DNA of 6,905 nt from Candidatus Gastranaerophilales bacterium (GCA_028691575.1 JAQUYY010000095.1:1-6905), one strand, 5' to 3'. Shown: positions 1-5,511, numbered from the stretch's first letter. Program-made: numbers and translations. Notes: generated from the sequence alone by a model not told the origin.

Positions 1-171
1 TGCAGAAATGTGGTTATTTATTTTACAGATGAAGCCAAAGACATTTTATATGAAAAATTTTATGAATCCTTAGTTTCGGAAGGCTTGTTATTTATTGGCT
101 CAACAGAGCGAATTACAAATCATAGAGAACTCGGGTTTAAAACGAGAACTCCTTTCTTTTATCAAAAATAA
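1..171 (+). CDS. cheR: CheR-type chemoreceptor glutamate methyltransferase, C-terminal fragment
   Basis: This is the last 56 codons of a gene that begins outside the window; frame 1 is open from base 1 to a TAA at 169-171. The fragment opens with CRNVVIYF, the conserved strand of CheR S-adenosylmethionine-dependent methyltransferases. It continues with a helix (DEAKDILYEKFYESL) and then GLLFIGSTERI, matching the family's usual L-x-x-G-L-L-F-x-G-x-x-E stretch. It ends shortly after GFKTRTPFFYQK, where CheR proteins normally end, so the C-terminus looks complete. In the family the enzyme methylates glutamates of chemoreceptors using SAM, in the cytoplasm at receptor arrays. The N-terminal helical domain and main SAM pocket are not visible, so a CheR domain inside a larger hybrid protein cannot be excluded. 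The downstream gene is convergent, so this gene is the last of its transcript. Confidence 0.85.
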   Translation, partial: CRNVVIYFTDEAKDILYEKFYESLVSEGLLFIGSTERITNHRELGFKTRTPFFYQK

Positions 172-184
172 TTAAGAAAAGTGT

Positions 185-201
185 AATTTATCACATAAAT
201 T
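185..201. repeat. AT-only palindrome in the convergent gap
   Basis: AATTTAT (185-191) and ATAAATT (195-201) are perfect 7-base inverted arms around CAC. It lies between the cheR stop and the stop of the convergent repressor gene. It contains no G-C pair and no adjacent T-tract, so it is a weak candidate for transcript ends. I see nothing else in the 172-261 gap. Confidence 0.4.
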
Positions 202-261
202 GGTAGAAATCCCACGCTACTCAACTTAGTTTGGGCAAAATATCAGAGATTTTGAAAACGT

Positions 262-492
262 TTAATTAGTAAAATTTTTAAAGTCCAACAATTTTAATAT
301 ATCAACATTTAGAGCTTTAGCTATTGCAAATATAGAAGAAATAGTAAAATTTTGCTCTCCTCGTTCAATTTTACTTATAGAATCTCTACTTAGCATTGAA
401 AAGTCAGCTAATTCTTTTTGATTATAAGACCTTTTAGCTCTTATACTTTTTATATTTAATCCAACTTGTTTTTTAAATTCTTTTTCATTCAT
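262..492 (-). CDS. Small XRE-family helix-turn-helix repressor
   Basis: The product is a 76-residue protein that is almost entirely one Cro/C1-type (XRE, HTH_3) DNA-binding domain. The domain spans about residues 10-68: GLNIKSIRAKR, then NQKELAD (helix 2), then the recognition helix region SRDSISKIERGEQ (about 35-47), then ISSIFAIAKALNVDILKLL. Such proteins act as dimeric transcriptional repressors, or as antitoxins of type II toxin-antitoxin pairs. The frame stays open up to base 603, but I chose ATG at 490-492 because the domain starts just after it and the upstream residues are unlike the family. No Shine-Dalgarno sequence precedes this ATG. A minus-strand TATAAT (504 to 499) would put the transcript start near the ATG, so the mRNA may be leaderless. 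The divergent neighbour and the dyads between them suggest that it represses that neighbour and perhaps itself; this is inference. Confidence 0.85.
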   Translation of the reverse strand: MNEKEFKKQVGLNIKSIRAKRSYNQKELADFSMLSRDSISKIERGEQNFTISSIFAIAKALNVDILKLLDFKNFTN

Positions 493-508
493 AAAATAAT
501 TATACATT

Positions 509-537
509 TTGACGGATATAATTTTGCATGATATAAT
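509..537 (+). promoter_or_regulatory. Near-consensus sigma-70 promoter for the 64-residue gene
   Basis: TTGACG (509-514) and TATAAT (532-537) are separated by 17 bases. A TG at 529-530 gives an extended -10 (TGaTATAAT). Transcription should begin near 544, giving a leader of about 35 bases to the ATG at 579. The word GATATAAT occurs twice, at 515-522 and 530-537, fifteen bases apart. Confidence 0.8.
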
Positions 538-565
538 CTGCAAAGTTAAAGATAAAGCATGCAAA
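523..565. promoter_or_regulatory. Probable operator cluster of TTTGCA/TGCAAA dyads
   Basis: TTTGCA (523-528) and TGCAAA (539-544) form a 22-base dyad with perfect 6-base arms centred on the -10 box. A third half-site, TGCAAA (560-565), lies exactly 21 bases after the second, two helical turns away. With its flanks, CATGCAAA (558-565) is the exact inverted copy of TTTGCATG (523-530). A protein bound here would block the plus-strand promoter. The adjacent XRE protein is the obvious candidate; that assignment is inference from position. Confidence 0.5.
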
Positions 566-578
566 CAAGGTGCAGAAA

Positions 579-773
579 ATGAACAAAAAGAAAAAATTGG
601 CAAAAATCAATAAAGAAGCTTCAATAGAAATTCTTGAAATAAAAGGTATTTTAGATGCTTTATTTGATATGGAACAAATTTGTTATCCCGCAGATGTTGT
701 AATTGAAGTAGCAAAGAAAAAAATTAGAAAAGTTTTCAATATTATCGAAACAACCAGAAAAATTTTAAAATAA
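579..773 (+). CDS. Small hypothetical protein (64 residues), divergent from the XRE repressor
   Basis: I do not recognise this protein. It begins with a lysine cluster (MNKKKKLAKINK) and is predicted mostly alpha-helical: a helix around residues 13-31 (SIEILEIKGILDALFDMEQ), a break at CYPAD, then a second helix with regularly spaced lysine, arginine and isoleucine to the C-terminus (VVIEVAKKKIRKVFNIIETT). There is no signal peptide or membrane segment. I chose ATG 579 because AAGG at 567-570 lies 8 bases upstream; the in-frame GTG at 570 overlaps that site. Support for a real gene comes from the near-consensus promoter, the good ribosome binding site and the hairpin at the stop codon. Its place opposite a small repressor gene recalls prophage regulatory pairs and toxin-antitoxin modules, but nothing in the sequence shows toxicity. 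Confidence 0.6.
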   Translation: MNKKKKLAKINKEASIEILEIKGILDALFDMEQICYPADVVIEVAKKKIRKVFNIIETTRKILK

Positions 774-796
774 CGCCAGCGTAGTTATTTTACTTT
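767..796 (+). terminator. Hairpin overlapping the stop codon, likely terminator
   Basis: AAAATAAC (767-774) and GTTATTTT (784-791) are perfect 8-base inverted arms. An inner ACGC-CA-GCGT (773-782) can form an alternative tighter stem. A T-rich stretch follows (TTTTACTTTATT). This is a GC-rich spot in very AT-rich DNA, directly at the end of the 64-residue gene. The T-tract is interrupted, so termination may be partial. Confidence 0.5.
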
Positions 797-813
797 ATTG
801 CAAAATCAATAAA
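794..813. repeat. Short inverted repeat upstream of the tRNA promoter
   Basis: TTTATTG (794-800) and CAATAAA (807-813) are perfect 7-base arms with a 6-base loop. No T-tract follows on the plus strand. Its function is unknown and it may be chance in AT-rich DNA. Confidence 0.3.
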
Positions 814-839
814 AATTCTAACAAAATTTTCAAAATAGC

Positions 840-868
840 TTGATATTTTTTCTTTGTTGTTTAATAAT
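840..868 (+). promoter_or_regulatory. Promoter for the tRNA-Met and probably tilS
   Basis: TTGATA (840-845, five of six to consensus) is followed after 17 bases by AATAAT (863-868, five of six). The predicted start is near 875, about 20 bases before the tRNA. No other promoter is visible between the tRNA and tilS, so both are probably on one transcript. Confidence 0.5.
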
Positions 869-896
869 AATATGCACATACAAAGGTAAATAATAT

Positions 897-970
897 GGCA
901 TAGTAGCTCAGATGGTTAGAGCGCGCGGCTCATACCCGCGAGGTCACTGGTTCAACTCCAGTCTATGCTA
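897..970 (+). tRNA. Elongator tRNA-Met (anticodon CAT)
   Basis: This is a complete 74-base cloverleaf. The acceptor stem is GGCATAG with CTATGCT (one G-U at the first pair). The D arm is GCTC-AGATGGTTA-GAGC. The anticodon stem CGCGG/CCGCG holds the loop CTCATAC, and the T arm is ACTGG-TTCAACT-CCAGT. The discriminator is A970 and CCA is not encoded, so it must be added after transcription. CAT anticodons occur on initiator Met, elongator Met and Ile2 tRNAs. A paired first acceptor position and no run of three G-C pairs at the base of the anticodon stem argue against initiator. The C at loop position 38 and the A4/T5 acceptor pairs (no C4-G69 or C5-G68, determinants known for E. coli TilS) favour Met over Ile2. 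A T-tract follows at 971-975. Confidence 0.93.
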
Positions 971-991
971 TTTTTATTTGGAAATTATCAG

Positions 992-2356
992 ATGAATGTT
1001 TTTCAAAAAGTAGAAAATTTTTTAGAAACCAATGCACTTTTAAATAGCCGGAAAAAATTTTTGGTGGGGTTTTCGGGCGGCGTTGATTCTATTTGTTTAT
1101 TAGATATTCTGCATAAAATGCAAGCCAAATACTCTTTTAAACTTATTGCTGCTCATTTAAATCATAATTGGAGGGCTGAAGAGTCTTTAGCAGAAAAGAA
1201 TAGAGCTGAAGAATTTTGTCGACAAAAAAATATAAATTTTTATACAGAAACTTTATCTGAAAATCTTTCGCATACTGAATTAGAGGCAAGAAAGCAAAGG
1301 TATAATTTTTTTAATCATGCAGCAAAAAAATTAGGTGCGGATTGTATTTTTACGGCTCATAATGCTTCTGATAATGTGGAGACAATTTTATACAGAATTG
1401 TAAAAGGGACGGGAATTCACGGATTAAAAGGAATTCCTGCAATTAGGCAACAAAAGGGTGATTTGTCTGATATTTTTCGACCTTTGATTTTTTGCACAAG
1501 GGTTGAAATTGAGAATTACTGCAAAGAAAATGACTTGAAACCGAATATTGATTCCAGTAATATCAATCAAAAATATTTTAGAAATAAAATAAGACACAGC
1601 CTGATTCCCGAGCTTAAAACCTATAATAAAAATGTTGAAGATGCCATTTTAAGATTGAGCGAAATTGCTGCAGATACTGATTTTTTGGTTAGTGAGTACA
1701 TTGATTCAATAAAAGGAAAAATTACTACAGAAGAAGGATTTTCGACAAATTTATTTGTAAAACAGTCAAAACCTTGTCAAAAAAAACTTTTGATAGATTT
1801 TTTAATTGAAAATAAAATTGATTATGATTATAAGAAAACAGATGATATTTTAAGTTTTGTATCCGAAAGTTTTTGGCTAAAATCAGGTAATACCTTGTCT
1901 TTAACCGAAAATAAGTGGTTATTTGTATCATCAAAAATTATAAAAATAATTACTGCAATAAAATCAAACATGGTAAAATTTCAAGTACAGGTCAATAAAA
2001 ATGGAGGTGATTTTTTAGCCGAAACAGGCAAAACATTGTCAGTTAAAAATTGGCAAGGTAATGCCCCTCAAAAATTTCCATTAGATAGTGACTTTGAGGC
2101 TTATGTTGATTTGTCCGATATAAATGAAGATTTGTTTTTAAGAACAAGACAGGAAGGAGATGTTTTTCAGCCTTTAGGAATGAGCAAAAAAACAAAACTT
2201 AAAAAATTTCTTATAAATAAAGGAATTCCCGAACATCAACGTGATAATATCCTAATTGTAGCAACGGATAAAGAAGTTTTATGGGTTGCAGGAGTTGGAA
2301 TAAGTGAAAAAATCAAGGTTAAAAAGATACCGACACATATATTTAAAATAATTTGA
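992..2356 (+). CDS. tilS: tRNA(Ile)-lysidine synthase
   Basis: TilS attaches lysine to C34 of the CAU-anticodon tRNA-Ile2 using ATP, making it read AUA and accept isoleucine. The 454-residue protein has the full family layout. The N-type ATP pyrophosphatase domain contains SGGVDS (28-33), HLNHNWR (55-61), AHNASDNVET (122-131), then KGTGIHGLKG, FRPL, DSSN (187-190) and RNKIR (197-201). A middle helical region follows, then the TilS C-terminal domain (about 384-445: LRTRQEGDVFQPLG, KKFLINKGIPEHQRDN, WVAGVGIS). Length is normal. In AHNASDNVET the usual second H and first D of AHHxDDQ are N and S; the later D and ET remain. I chose ATG 992 because the upstream in-frame ATG at 965 lies inside the tRNA. 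Its ribosome binding site is weak (GGA 980-982). hpt follows after 11 bases, a common tilS-hpt pairing in Gram-positives, where ftsH often comes next but does not here. Confidence 0.95.
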   Translation: MNVFQKVENFLETNALLNSRKKFLVGFSGGVDSICLLDILHKMQAKYSFKLIAAHLNHNWRAEESLAEKNRAEEFCRQKNINFYTETLSENLSHTELEARKQRYNFFNHAAKKLGADCIFTAHNASDNVETILYRIVKGTGIHGLKGIPAIRQQKGDLSDIFRPLIFCTRVEIENYCKENDLKPNIDSSNINQKYFRNKIRHSLIPELKTYNKNVEDAILRLSEIAADTDFLVSEYIDSIKGKITTEEGFSTNLFVKQSKPCQKKLLIDFLIENKIDYDYKKTDDILSFVSESFWLKSGNTLSLTENKWLFVSSKIIKIITAIKSNMVKFQVQVNKNGGDFLAETGKTLSVKNWQGNAPQKFPLDSDFEAYVDLSDINEDLFLRTRQEGDVFQPLGMSKKTKLKKFLINKGIPEHQRDNILIVATDKEVLWVAGVGISEKIKVKKIPTHIFKII

Positions 2357-2367
2357 AAGGACGAAAA

Positions 2368-2916
2368 ATGCTGGAACTTTTAGACAGAAAAGAAACGGAG
2401 TTATTGGAACTTTTTTCTCAAAATGACCTTCAGAGAAGGATTAAAGAAATTGCAGAGCAGATAAATAATGATTTTTCAAATGAAGAAGAGTTGTATGTTA
2501 TTTCAATTCTAAAAGGGGCAGTATTGTTTTCTGTTGATTTGGTTAAAAGTATAACAATTCCCTCTCAAATTGAATTTATAAGACTTGCAAGCTATGGAAA
2601 TGATGAAAACTCCTCAGGAAGAGTTAAACCTGTTGATTTGTCACTTCCAAACCTTGAAGGGAAGAATGTTTTGATTGTTGAGGATATTATTGATACAGGG
2701 TTAACAATGGAATTTCTTGTAAAGTATATAAAAGCTCAACTTAAACCTAAAAATTTAAAAATAGCTGTCCTTTTGGATAAACATTGTGCAAGAACACATC
2801 ATGTTGATGTTGATTATGTTGGATTTCCGATTGATAACAAGTTTGTGGTTGGCTATGGGCTTGATTATAAAGGCTTTTACAGAAATCTTCCTTATATCGG
2901 ATATTTTCCGCAATAA
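2368..2916 (+). CDS. hpt: Hypoxanthine phosphoribosyltransferase
   Basis: This cytoplasmic purine-salvage enzyme makes IMP (and often GMP) from hypoxanthine (guanine) and PRPP. The 182-residue length is typical. Visible motifs are LKGA (48-51, pyrophosphate-binding loop), SYG (75-77, in the flexible loop), the PRPP-binding signature VLIVEDIIDTG (101-111) with the acidic pair E105-D106, LLDK (135-138), and the purine-binding segment VGFPIDNKFVVGYGLD (151-166). I chose ATG 2368 because AAAGGA (2356-2361) is spaced 6 bases upstream. An earlier in-frame TTG at 2353 would overlap the tilS stop and lacks such a site. Tight spacing to tilS indicates cotranscription. Hypoxanthine-guanine versus xanthine preference cannot be fixed from sequence, but the motifs fit Hpt rather than Gpt. 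Confidence 0.95.
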   Translation: MLELLDRKETELLELFSQNDLQRRIKEIAEQINNDFSNEEELYVISILKGAVLFSVDLVKSITIPSQIEFIRLASYGNDENSSGRVKPVDLSLPNLEGKNVLIVEDIIDTGLTMEFLVKYIKAQLKPKNLKIAVLLDKHCARTHHVDVDYVGFPIDNKFVVGYGLDYKGFYRNLPYIGYFPQ

Positions 2917-2942
2917 AATTTTAAAATTCATAATTGTTAAAT

Positions 2943-2974
2943 TAAAGGTTTTGTTTGAATAACCTTTATTCTTT
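2943..2974 (+). terminator. Possible weak terminator or attenuator after hpt
   Basis: AAAGGTT (2944-2950) pairs with AACCTTT (2961-2967), with one further T-A pair outside (2943/2968), around a 10-base loop. ATTCTTTT follows. The stem has only two G-C pairs and the T-tract is broken by a C, so it would be leaky. It could end the tilS-hpt transcript or act in the thiC leader. Confidence 0.35.
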
Positions 2975-3009
2975 TGGTAACCTTTAAGTAGTAAATATAT
3001 AAAAAGGGG
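2944..3009 (+). promoter_or_regulatory. thiC leader with alternative pairing words, no TPP riboswitch
   Basis: TAACCTTTA occurs twice, at 2960-2968 and 2978-2986, eighteen bases apart. AAAGGTT at 2944-2950 can pair with either copy. The CCTTT of either copy can also pair with AAAGG inside the thiC ribosome binding site (AAAAAGGGG, 3001-3009). The mutually exclusive pairings would allow control of transcription or translation, which is inference. The hallmark CTGAGA and ATGCCAGCG elements of a TPP riboswitch are absent from the whole 2917-3014 gap, and I found no convincing promoter there. Confidence 0.3.
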
Positions 3010-3014
3010 AAATA

Positions 3015-4274
3015 ATGACTCAATTAATTAATGCAAAAAATAACATACTTACTCCTGAAATGGAAGCTGTTGCCCTGAAAGAAGGAGTTAATCCTAAAGA
3101 ATTGATGGCAAATGTTGCAAAAGGACATGTCGTTATTTTAAAAAACAAAAACAGAGAAAATATAATTCCGACAGGTGTTGGAACAGGTTTGTCAATCAAA
3201 ATTAATGCAAATATCGGAACATCAAATGAAAGAAGTTCTATTGAAGAAGAATTAAAAAAACTTCAGGTAATTGAAAAATACGGTGCTCACACTGTTATGG
3301 ATTTATCAACAGGAAGAAAAGTTGATGAAACCAGAACTGCAATATTGAGCAATTCAACTATTCCGCTAGGAACCGTTCCTGTTTATCAAGCAGGTAAAGA
3401 AGCTATTGATAAAAAAAGATCAATTTTGGAATTAAATAAAGATAAACTTTTTTCTGATATAGAAAAACATTGTAAGGAAGGCGTTGATTTTATTACCGTT
3501 CATTGCGGAGTTACAAGACAAGTTGTAAATGCGCTTAAAGAACAGGGCAGAATTACGGGAATCGTTAGTCGTGGCGGTGCTATGCTGGCTTCATGGGTAC
3601 TTGGAAACGGCAGGGAAAATCCTTTGTATGAGTTTTACGATGATTTGTTGGATATTGCCAGAACTTATGATGTAACTTTATCTCTGGGGGATGGGTTAAG
3701 ACCCGGATGCGGTGCTGATGCAGGCGATAGAGCACAGGTTATGGAGACAATCGTTTTAGGAGAACTTGTCAACAGGGCAAGAAAAGCCGGTGTTCAGTCT
3801 ATGGTGGAAGGTCCGGGACATGTTCCGTTAAATTTAATACCGGGAGTGATTGAAACAATCAAAACATTGACCCAAAATGCACCTTTATATGTTTTAGGAC
3901 CATTGGTGACTGATATTGCACCGGGATATGATCATATAACAGCAGCCATCGGCGGAACTTTAGCTGCTTATCATGGTGCTGATTTCCTATGTTATGTTAC
4001 ACCTAGCGAGCATATCGGACTTCCTAACGAGGAACAGGTTAAACAAGGAATTATGGCTTCTAAAATAGCTGCTCATGCTGCTGATGTGGCAAAAGGACGA
4101 GTTCAATCTGTTGAAAAAGACAGACAAATGTCAATTGCAAGAAACGATTTGGATTGGGAAAAACAAAGAGAACTAGCCATTGATAAAGAAACTTTAGAAA
4201 ATATTGATTACGGAAAACCTTGCACCATGTGCGGCGAATACTGCAGTATGAAGTTAATTAAACAACACTTATAA
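3015..4274 (+). CDS. thiC: Phosphomethylpyrimidine synthase (short form)
   Basis: ThiC is a radical-SAM enzyme that rearranges aminoimidazole ribotide into HMP phosphate, the pyrimidine half of thiamine. The 419-residue protein is the short form lacking the N-terminal extension of the roughly 630-residue E. coli enzyme. Conserved blocks in order: NANIGTS (64-70), MDLSTG (95-100), TVPVYQ (120-125), TVHCG (161-165), SRGGAM (185-190), LGDGLRPG (224-231), EGPGHVP (265-271), GPLVTDIAPGYDHIT (295-309) and GADFLCYVTPSEH (321-333). The C-terminal iron-sulfur ligands are C403, C406 and C410 in CTMCGEYCSM, i.e. C-x2-C-x3-C; the long proteobacterial form has C-x2-C-x4-C. The start is well supported by GGGGA (3006-3010) ahead of ATG. 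No other thiamine gene is nearby. It lies 98 bases after hpt and 80 bases before the acyl-CoA dehydrogenase homologue. Confidence 0.97.
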   Translation: MTQLINAKNNILTPEMEAVALKEGVNPKELMANVAKGHVVILKNKNRENIIPTGVGTGLSIKINANIGTSNERSSIEEELKKLQVIEKYGAHTVMDLSTGRKVDETRTAILSNSTIPLGTVPVYQAGKEAIDKKRSILELNKDKLFSDIEKHCKEGVDFITVHCGVTRQVVNALKEQGRITGIVSRGGAMLASWVLGNGRENPLYEFYDDLLDIARTYDVTLSLGDGLRPGCGADAGDRAQVMETIVLGELVNRARKAGVQSMVEGPGHVPLNLIPGVIETIKTLTQNAPLYVLGPLVTDIAPGYDHITAAIGGTLAAYHGADFLCYVTPSEHIGLPNEEQVKQGIMASKIAAHAADVAKGRVQSVEKDRQMSIARNDLDWEKQRELAIDKETLENIDYGKPCTMCGEYCSMKLIKQHL

Positions 4275-4314
4275 AAATTTTAACAATAAGTTGCTCAAAA
4301 GGCTTTATTTATGG

Positions 4315-4325
4315 TATTTTATAAT
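4315..4325 (+). promoter_or_regulatory. Candidate -10 region for the acyl-CoA dehydrogenase-like gene
   Basis: A perfect TATAAT occurs at 4320-4325, thirty bases before the chosen start, but no good -35 lies 16-18 bases before it. Alternatively TTGCTC (4291-4296) pairs with TATTTT (4315-4320) at an 18-base spacing. There is no clear terminator after thiC, so read-through from thiC is also possible. Confidence 0.35.
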
Positions 4326-4354
4326 TTATAGGTAAGAATAATGAGGAAGTGCGA

Positions 4355-5380
4355 ATGAGTGCAAACTTTGATTTAGGAATTAAACATAACGAAAACAAAC
4401 AAAATGTAGCTAAATTCTTTGAAGAAAATACGTTTAACAATTCAACAGAACTGGTTAAAAAACTTAATGAGCAAAAAATCGGTTGGTTACCGGCAGAAAA
4501 TGCTTTTTATGATGATTATCTGGGGTTAACCGTTACAGTTGAAGAAGTTGCTAAAAATAATCCGGAAGCTGCTTCAATCCTCGTTGATCAGGTAGTTGCA
4601 AGAGAAATTTTGGCAAAATATTCAACAACAGAATTTGATTCAACTAAAATTTATGCGGTACTTTGTGCAGAACCGGGCATTGCTCAAATTTCCGATATCA
4701 AAACATCTATTAATAACAGTAAATTACAAGGTCAAAAACAAATTTCGAAAGAACAGCTAAATGCCGATAATTTCATTGTTATAGCTAAAGATGGCGAAAA
4801 CACAGCTTTGTATGAAATTCAAAAATCTGATATTAATATTACTGAAAATCAAAGAAATTTTGCAGGTACTAATATTGCTTTAAATGCAGCAGAAATCAAT
4901 GCAAATGTTTCTCAAAATATTGGCATAATAAAAGATAATTTTGAATTTATAATGACAGTTTCAAGAACATTAATTGCTGCAACAGCTCTAGGGCTTGCTA
5001 ACGGCACATTAGTATCGGGTATTCAAGCTGTTAAAAATACAAAAGACGCTAATAATCAAGCAATTTCAGGAACTCAAAGTATACAATTCACTTTAGCAGA
5101 CTTGTTTGCGGAGTTAGAAGCATCAAGAGTCTTAACATACTTGAGTGCAAACTGTATTGATGAAAAAATACCAAATATTAAATATGCAACAATGGCAAAA
5201 ATTCAAGCATCTGATTCTGCTGTTAAAATTTCTGCAGAAGCATTGCAATTGTTAGGAAATATGGGCTATTTAGCCGACAATAATTTTGCCGATATTTTCG
5301 CAAATGCAGTTAACACGCAAGTTAAAGGCGGTACAAACAGAGTTCAAAGAAATCAGGTTTATCAATATTTATTAAAGTAA
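4355..5380 (+). CDS. Diverged acyl-CoA dehydrogenase family protein, probably non-catalytic
   Basis: The 341-residue protein follows the acyl-CoA dehydrogenase fold order in its last two-thirds. The beta-domain counterpart of the usual CLTEPGAGSD is LCAEPGIAQISD (103-114), followed by LQGQKQISKEQLNADNF (NG-K-FITNG region). The C-terminal helical domain has SRTLIAATALGLANG (203-217), IQFTLADLFAELEASR (243-258), AKIQASDSAVKISAEALQLLGNMGY (about 281-305), and TQVKGGTNRVQR (321-332). The last block aligns with TQIYEGTNEIQR of active enzymes, so the catalytic Glu is Gly (325). The alternative Glu site of isovaleryl/long-chain enzymes, just before the helix Arg, is Ser203. The R-x-x-FG flavin motif is absent. 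It is shorter than the usual 380 residues and has a diverged N-terminal domain. I chose ATG 4355 because GAGGA (4343-4347) is 7 bases upstream; the in-frame GTG at 4349 is too close. Function unknown; dehydrogenase activity seems unlikely. Confidence 0.75.
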   Translation: MSANFDLGIKHNENKQNVAKFFEENTFNNSTELVKKLNEQKIGWLPAENAFYDDYLGLTVTVEEVAKNNPEAASILVDQVVAREILAKYSTTEFDSTKIYAVLCAEPGIAQISDIKTSINNSKLQGQKQISKEQLNADNFIVIAKDGENTALYEIQKSDINITENQRNFAGTNIALNAAEINANVSQNIGIIKDNFEFIMTVSRTLIAATALGLANGTLVSGIQAVKNTKDANNQAISGTQSIQFTLADLFAELEASRVLTYLSANCIDEKIPNIKYATMAKIQASDSAVKISAEALQLLGNMGYLADNNFADIFANAVNTQVKGGTNRVQRNQVYQYLLK

Positions 5381-5398
5381 ATAATACAGAGTTTTTTT

Positions 5399-5429
5399 AA
5401 AGAGATGTCATTAAAAGACATCTCTTTTT
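5399..5429 (+). terminator. Strong rho-independent terminator
   Basis: AAAGAGATGTC (5399-5409) and GACATCTCTTT (5417-5427) form a perfect 11-base stem around a 7-base loop, with the T-tract at 5425-5429. It lies 18 bases after the stop of the acyl-CoA dehydrogenase-like gene and closes the upstream block. Confidence 0.93.
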
Positions 5430-5450
5430 GTTGAAATTTTTGTAAATTCA

Positions 5451-5480
5451 TTGACCAAATGTGATTTTTCGAAGTATAAT
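5451..5480 (+). promoter_or_regulatory. Sigma-70 promoter for the TPR gene
   Basis: TTGACC (5451-5456) and TATAAT (5475-5480) are 18 bases apart. The predicted start near 5487 gives a leader of about 25 bases. It follows directly after the terminator at 5399-5429, so the TPR gene is a separate transcription unit. Confidence 0.8.
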
Positions 5481-5511
5481 ATCTGCATAAAGAGTAGCTC
5501 GAGGAATAAAA

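Noticed and set aside
185..201. Palindrome as a bidirectional terminator for the convergent genes.
   Set aside because: The stem has no G-C pairs and there is no T-tract on either strand, so it is listed only as a repeat.
215..234. The TCAACT-TAGT-type string near 220 resembles the tRNA T-arm 3' side near 952-963 and could mark an integration site.
   Set aside because: Only TCAACT plus a short AGT match; there is no integrase and no long direct repeat.
493..603. 37-residue N-terminal extension of the XRE protein.
   Set aside because: It would run through the divergent promoter and the start of the 64-residue gene; the cysteine- and serine-rich sequence is unlike XRE proteins.
771..784. TAACGCCAGCGTAG resembles the TAATGCCAGCGTAG segment of TPP riboswitches.
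   Set aside because: The rest of a TPP riboswitch is missing: there is no CTGAGA, and the upstream bases code for the 64-residue protein. The element is also not next to a thiamine gene. It is explained by the ACGC-CA-GCGT hairpin.
897..970. Reading the CAT tRNA as tRNA-Ile2, the TilS substrate.
   Set aside because: C at loop position 38 and the A4/T5 acceptor pairs fit elongator Met better. Not fully excluded, so it is kept as a check under the findings.
965..991. Nine-codon upstream extension of tilS beginning at ATG 965.
   Set aside because: The ATG lies inside the tRNA acceptor stem, and the extension does not resemble TilS N-termini.
1725..1934. Minus-strand open frame of 69 codons inside tilS.
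   Set aside because: It lies antisense to a well-supported gene, with low-complexity AT-driven composition and no ribosome binding site.
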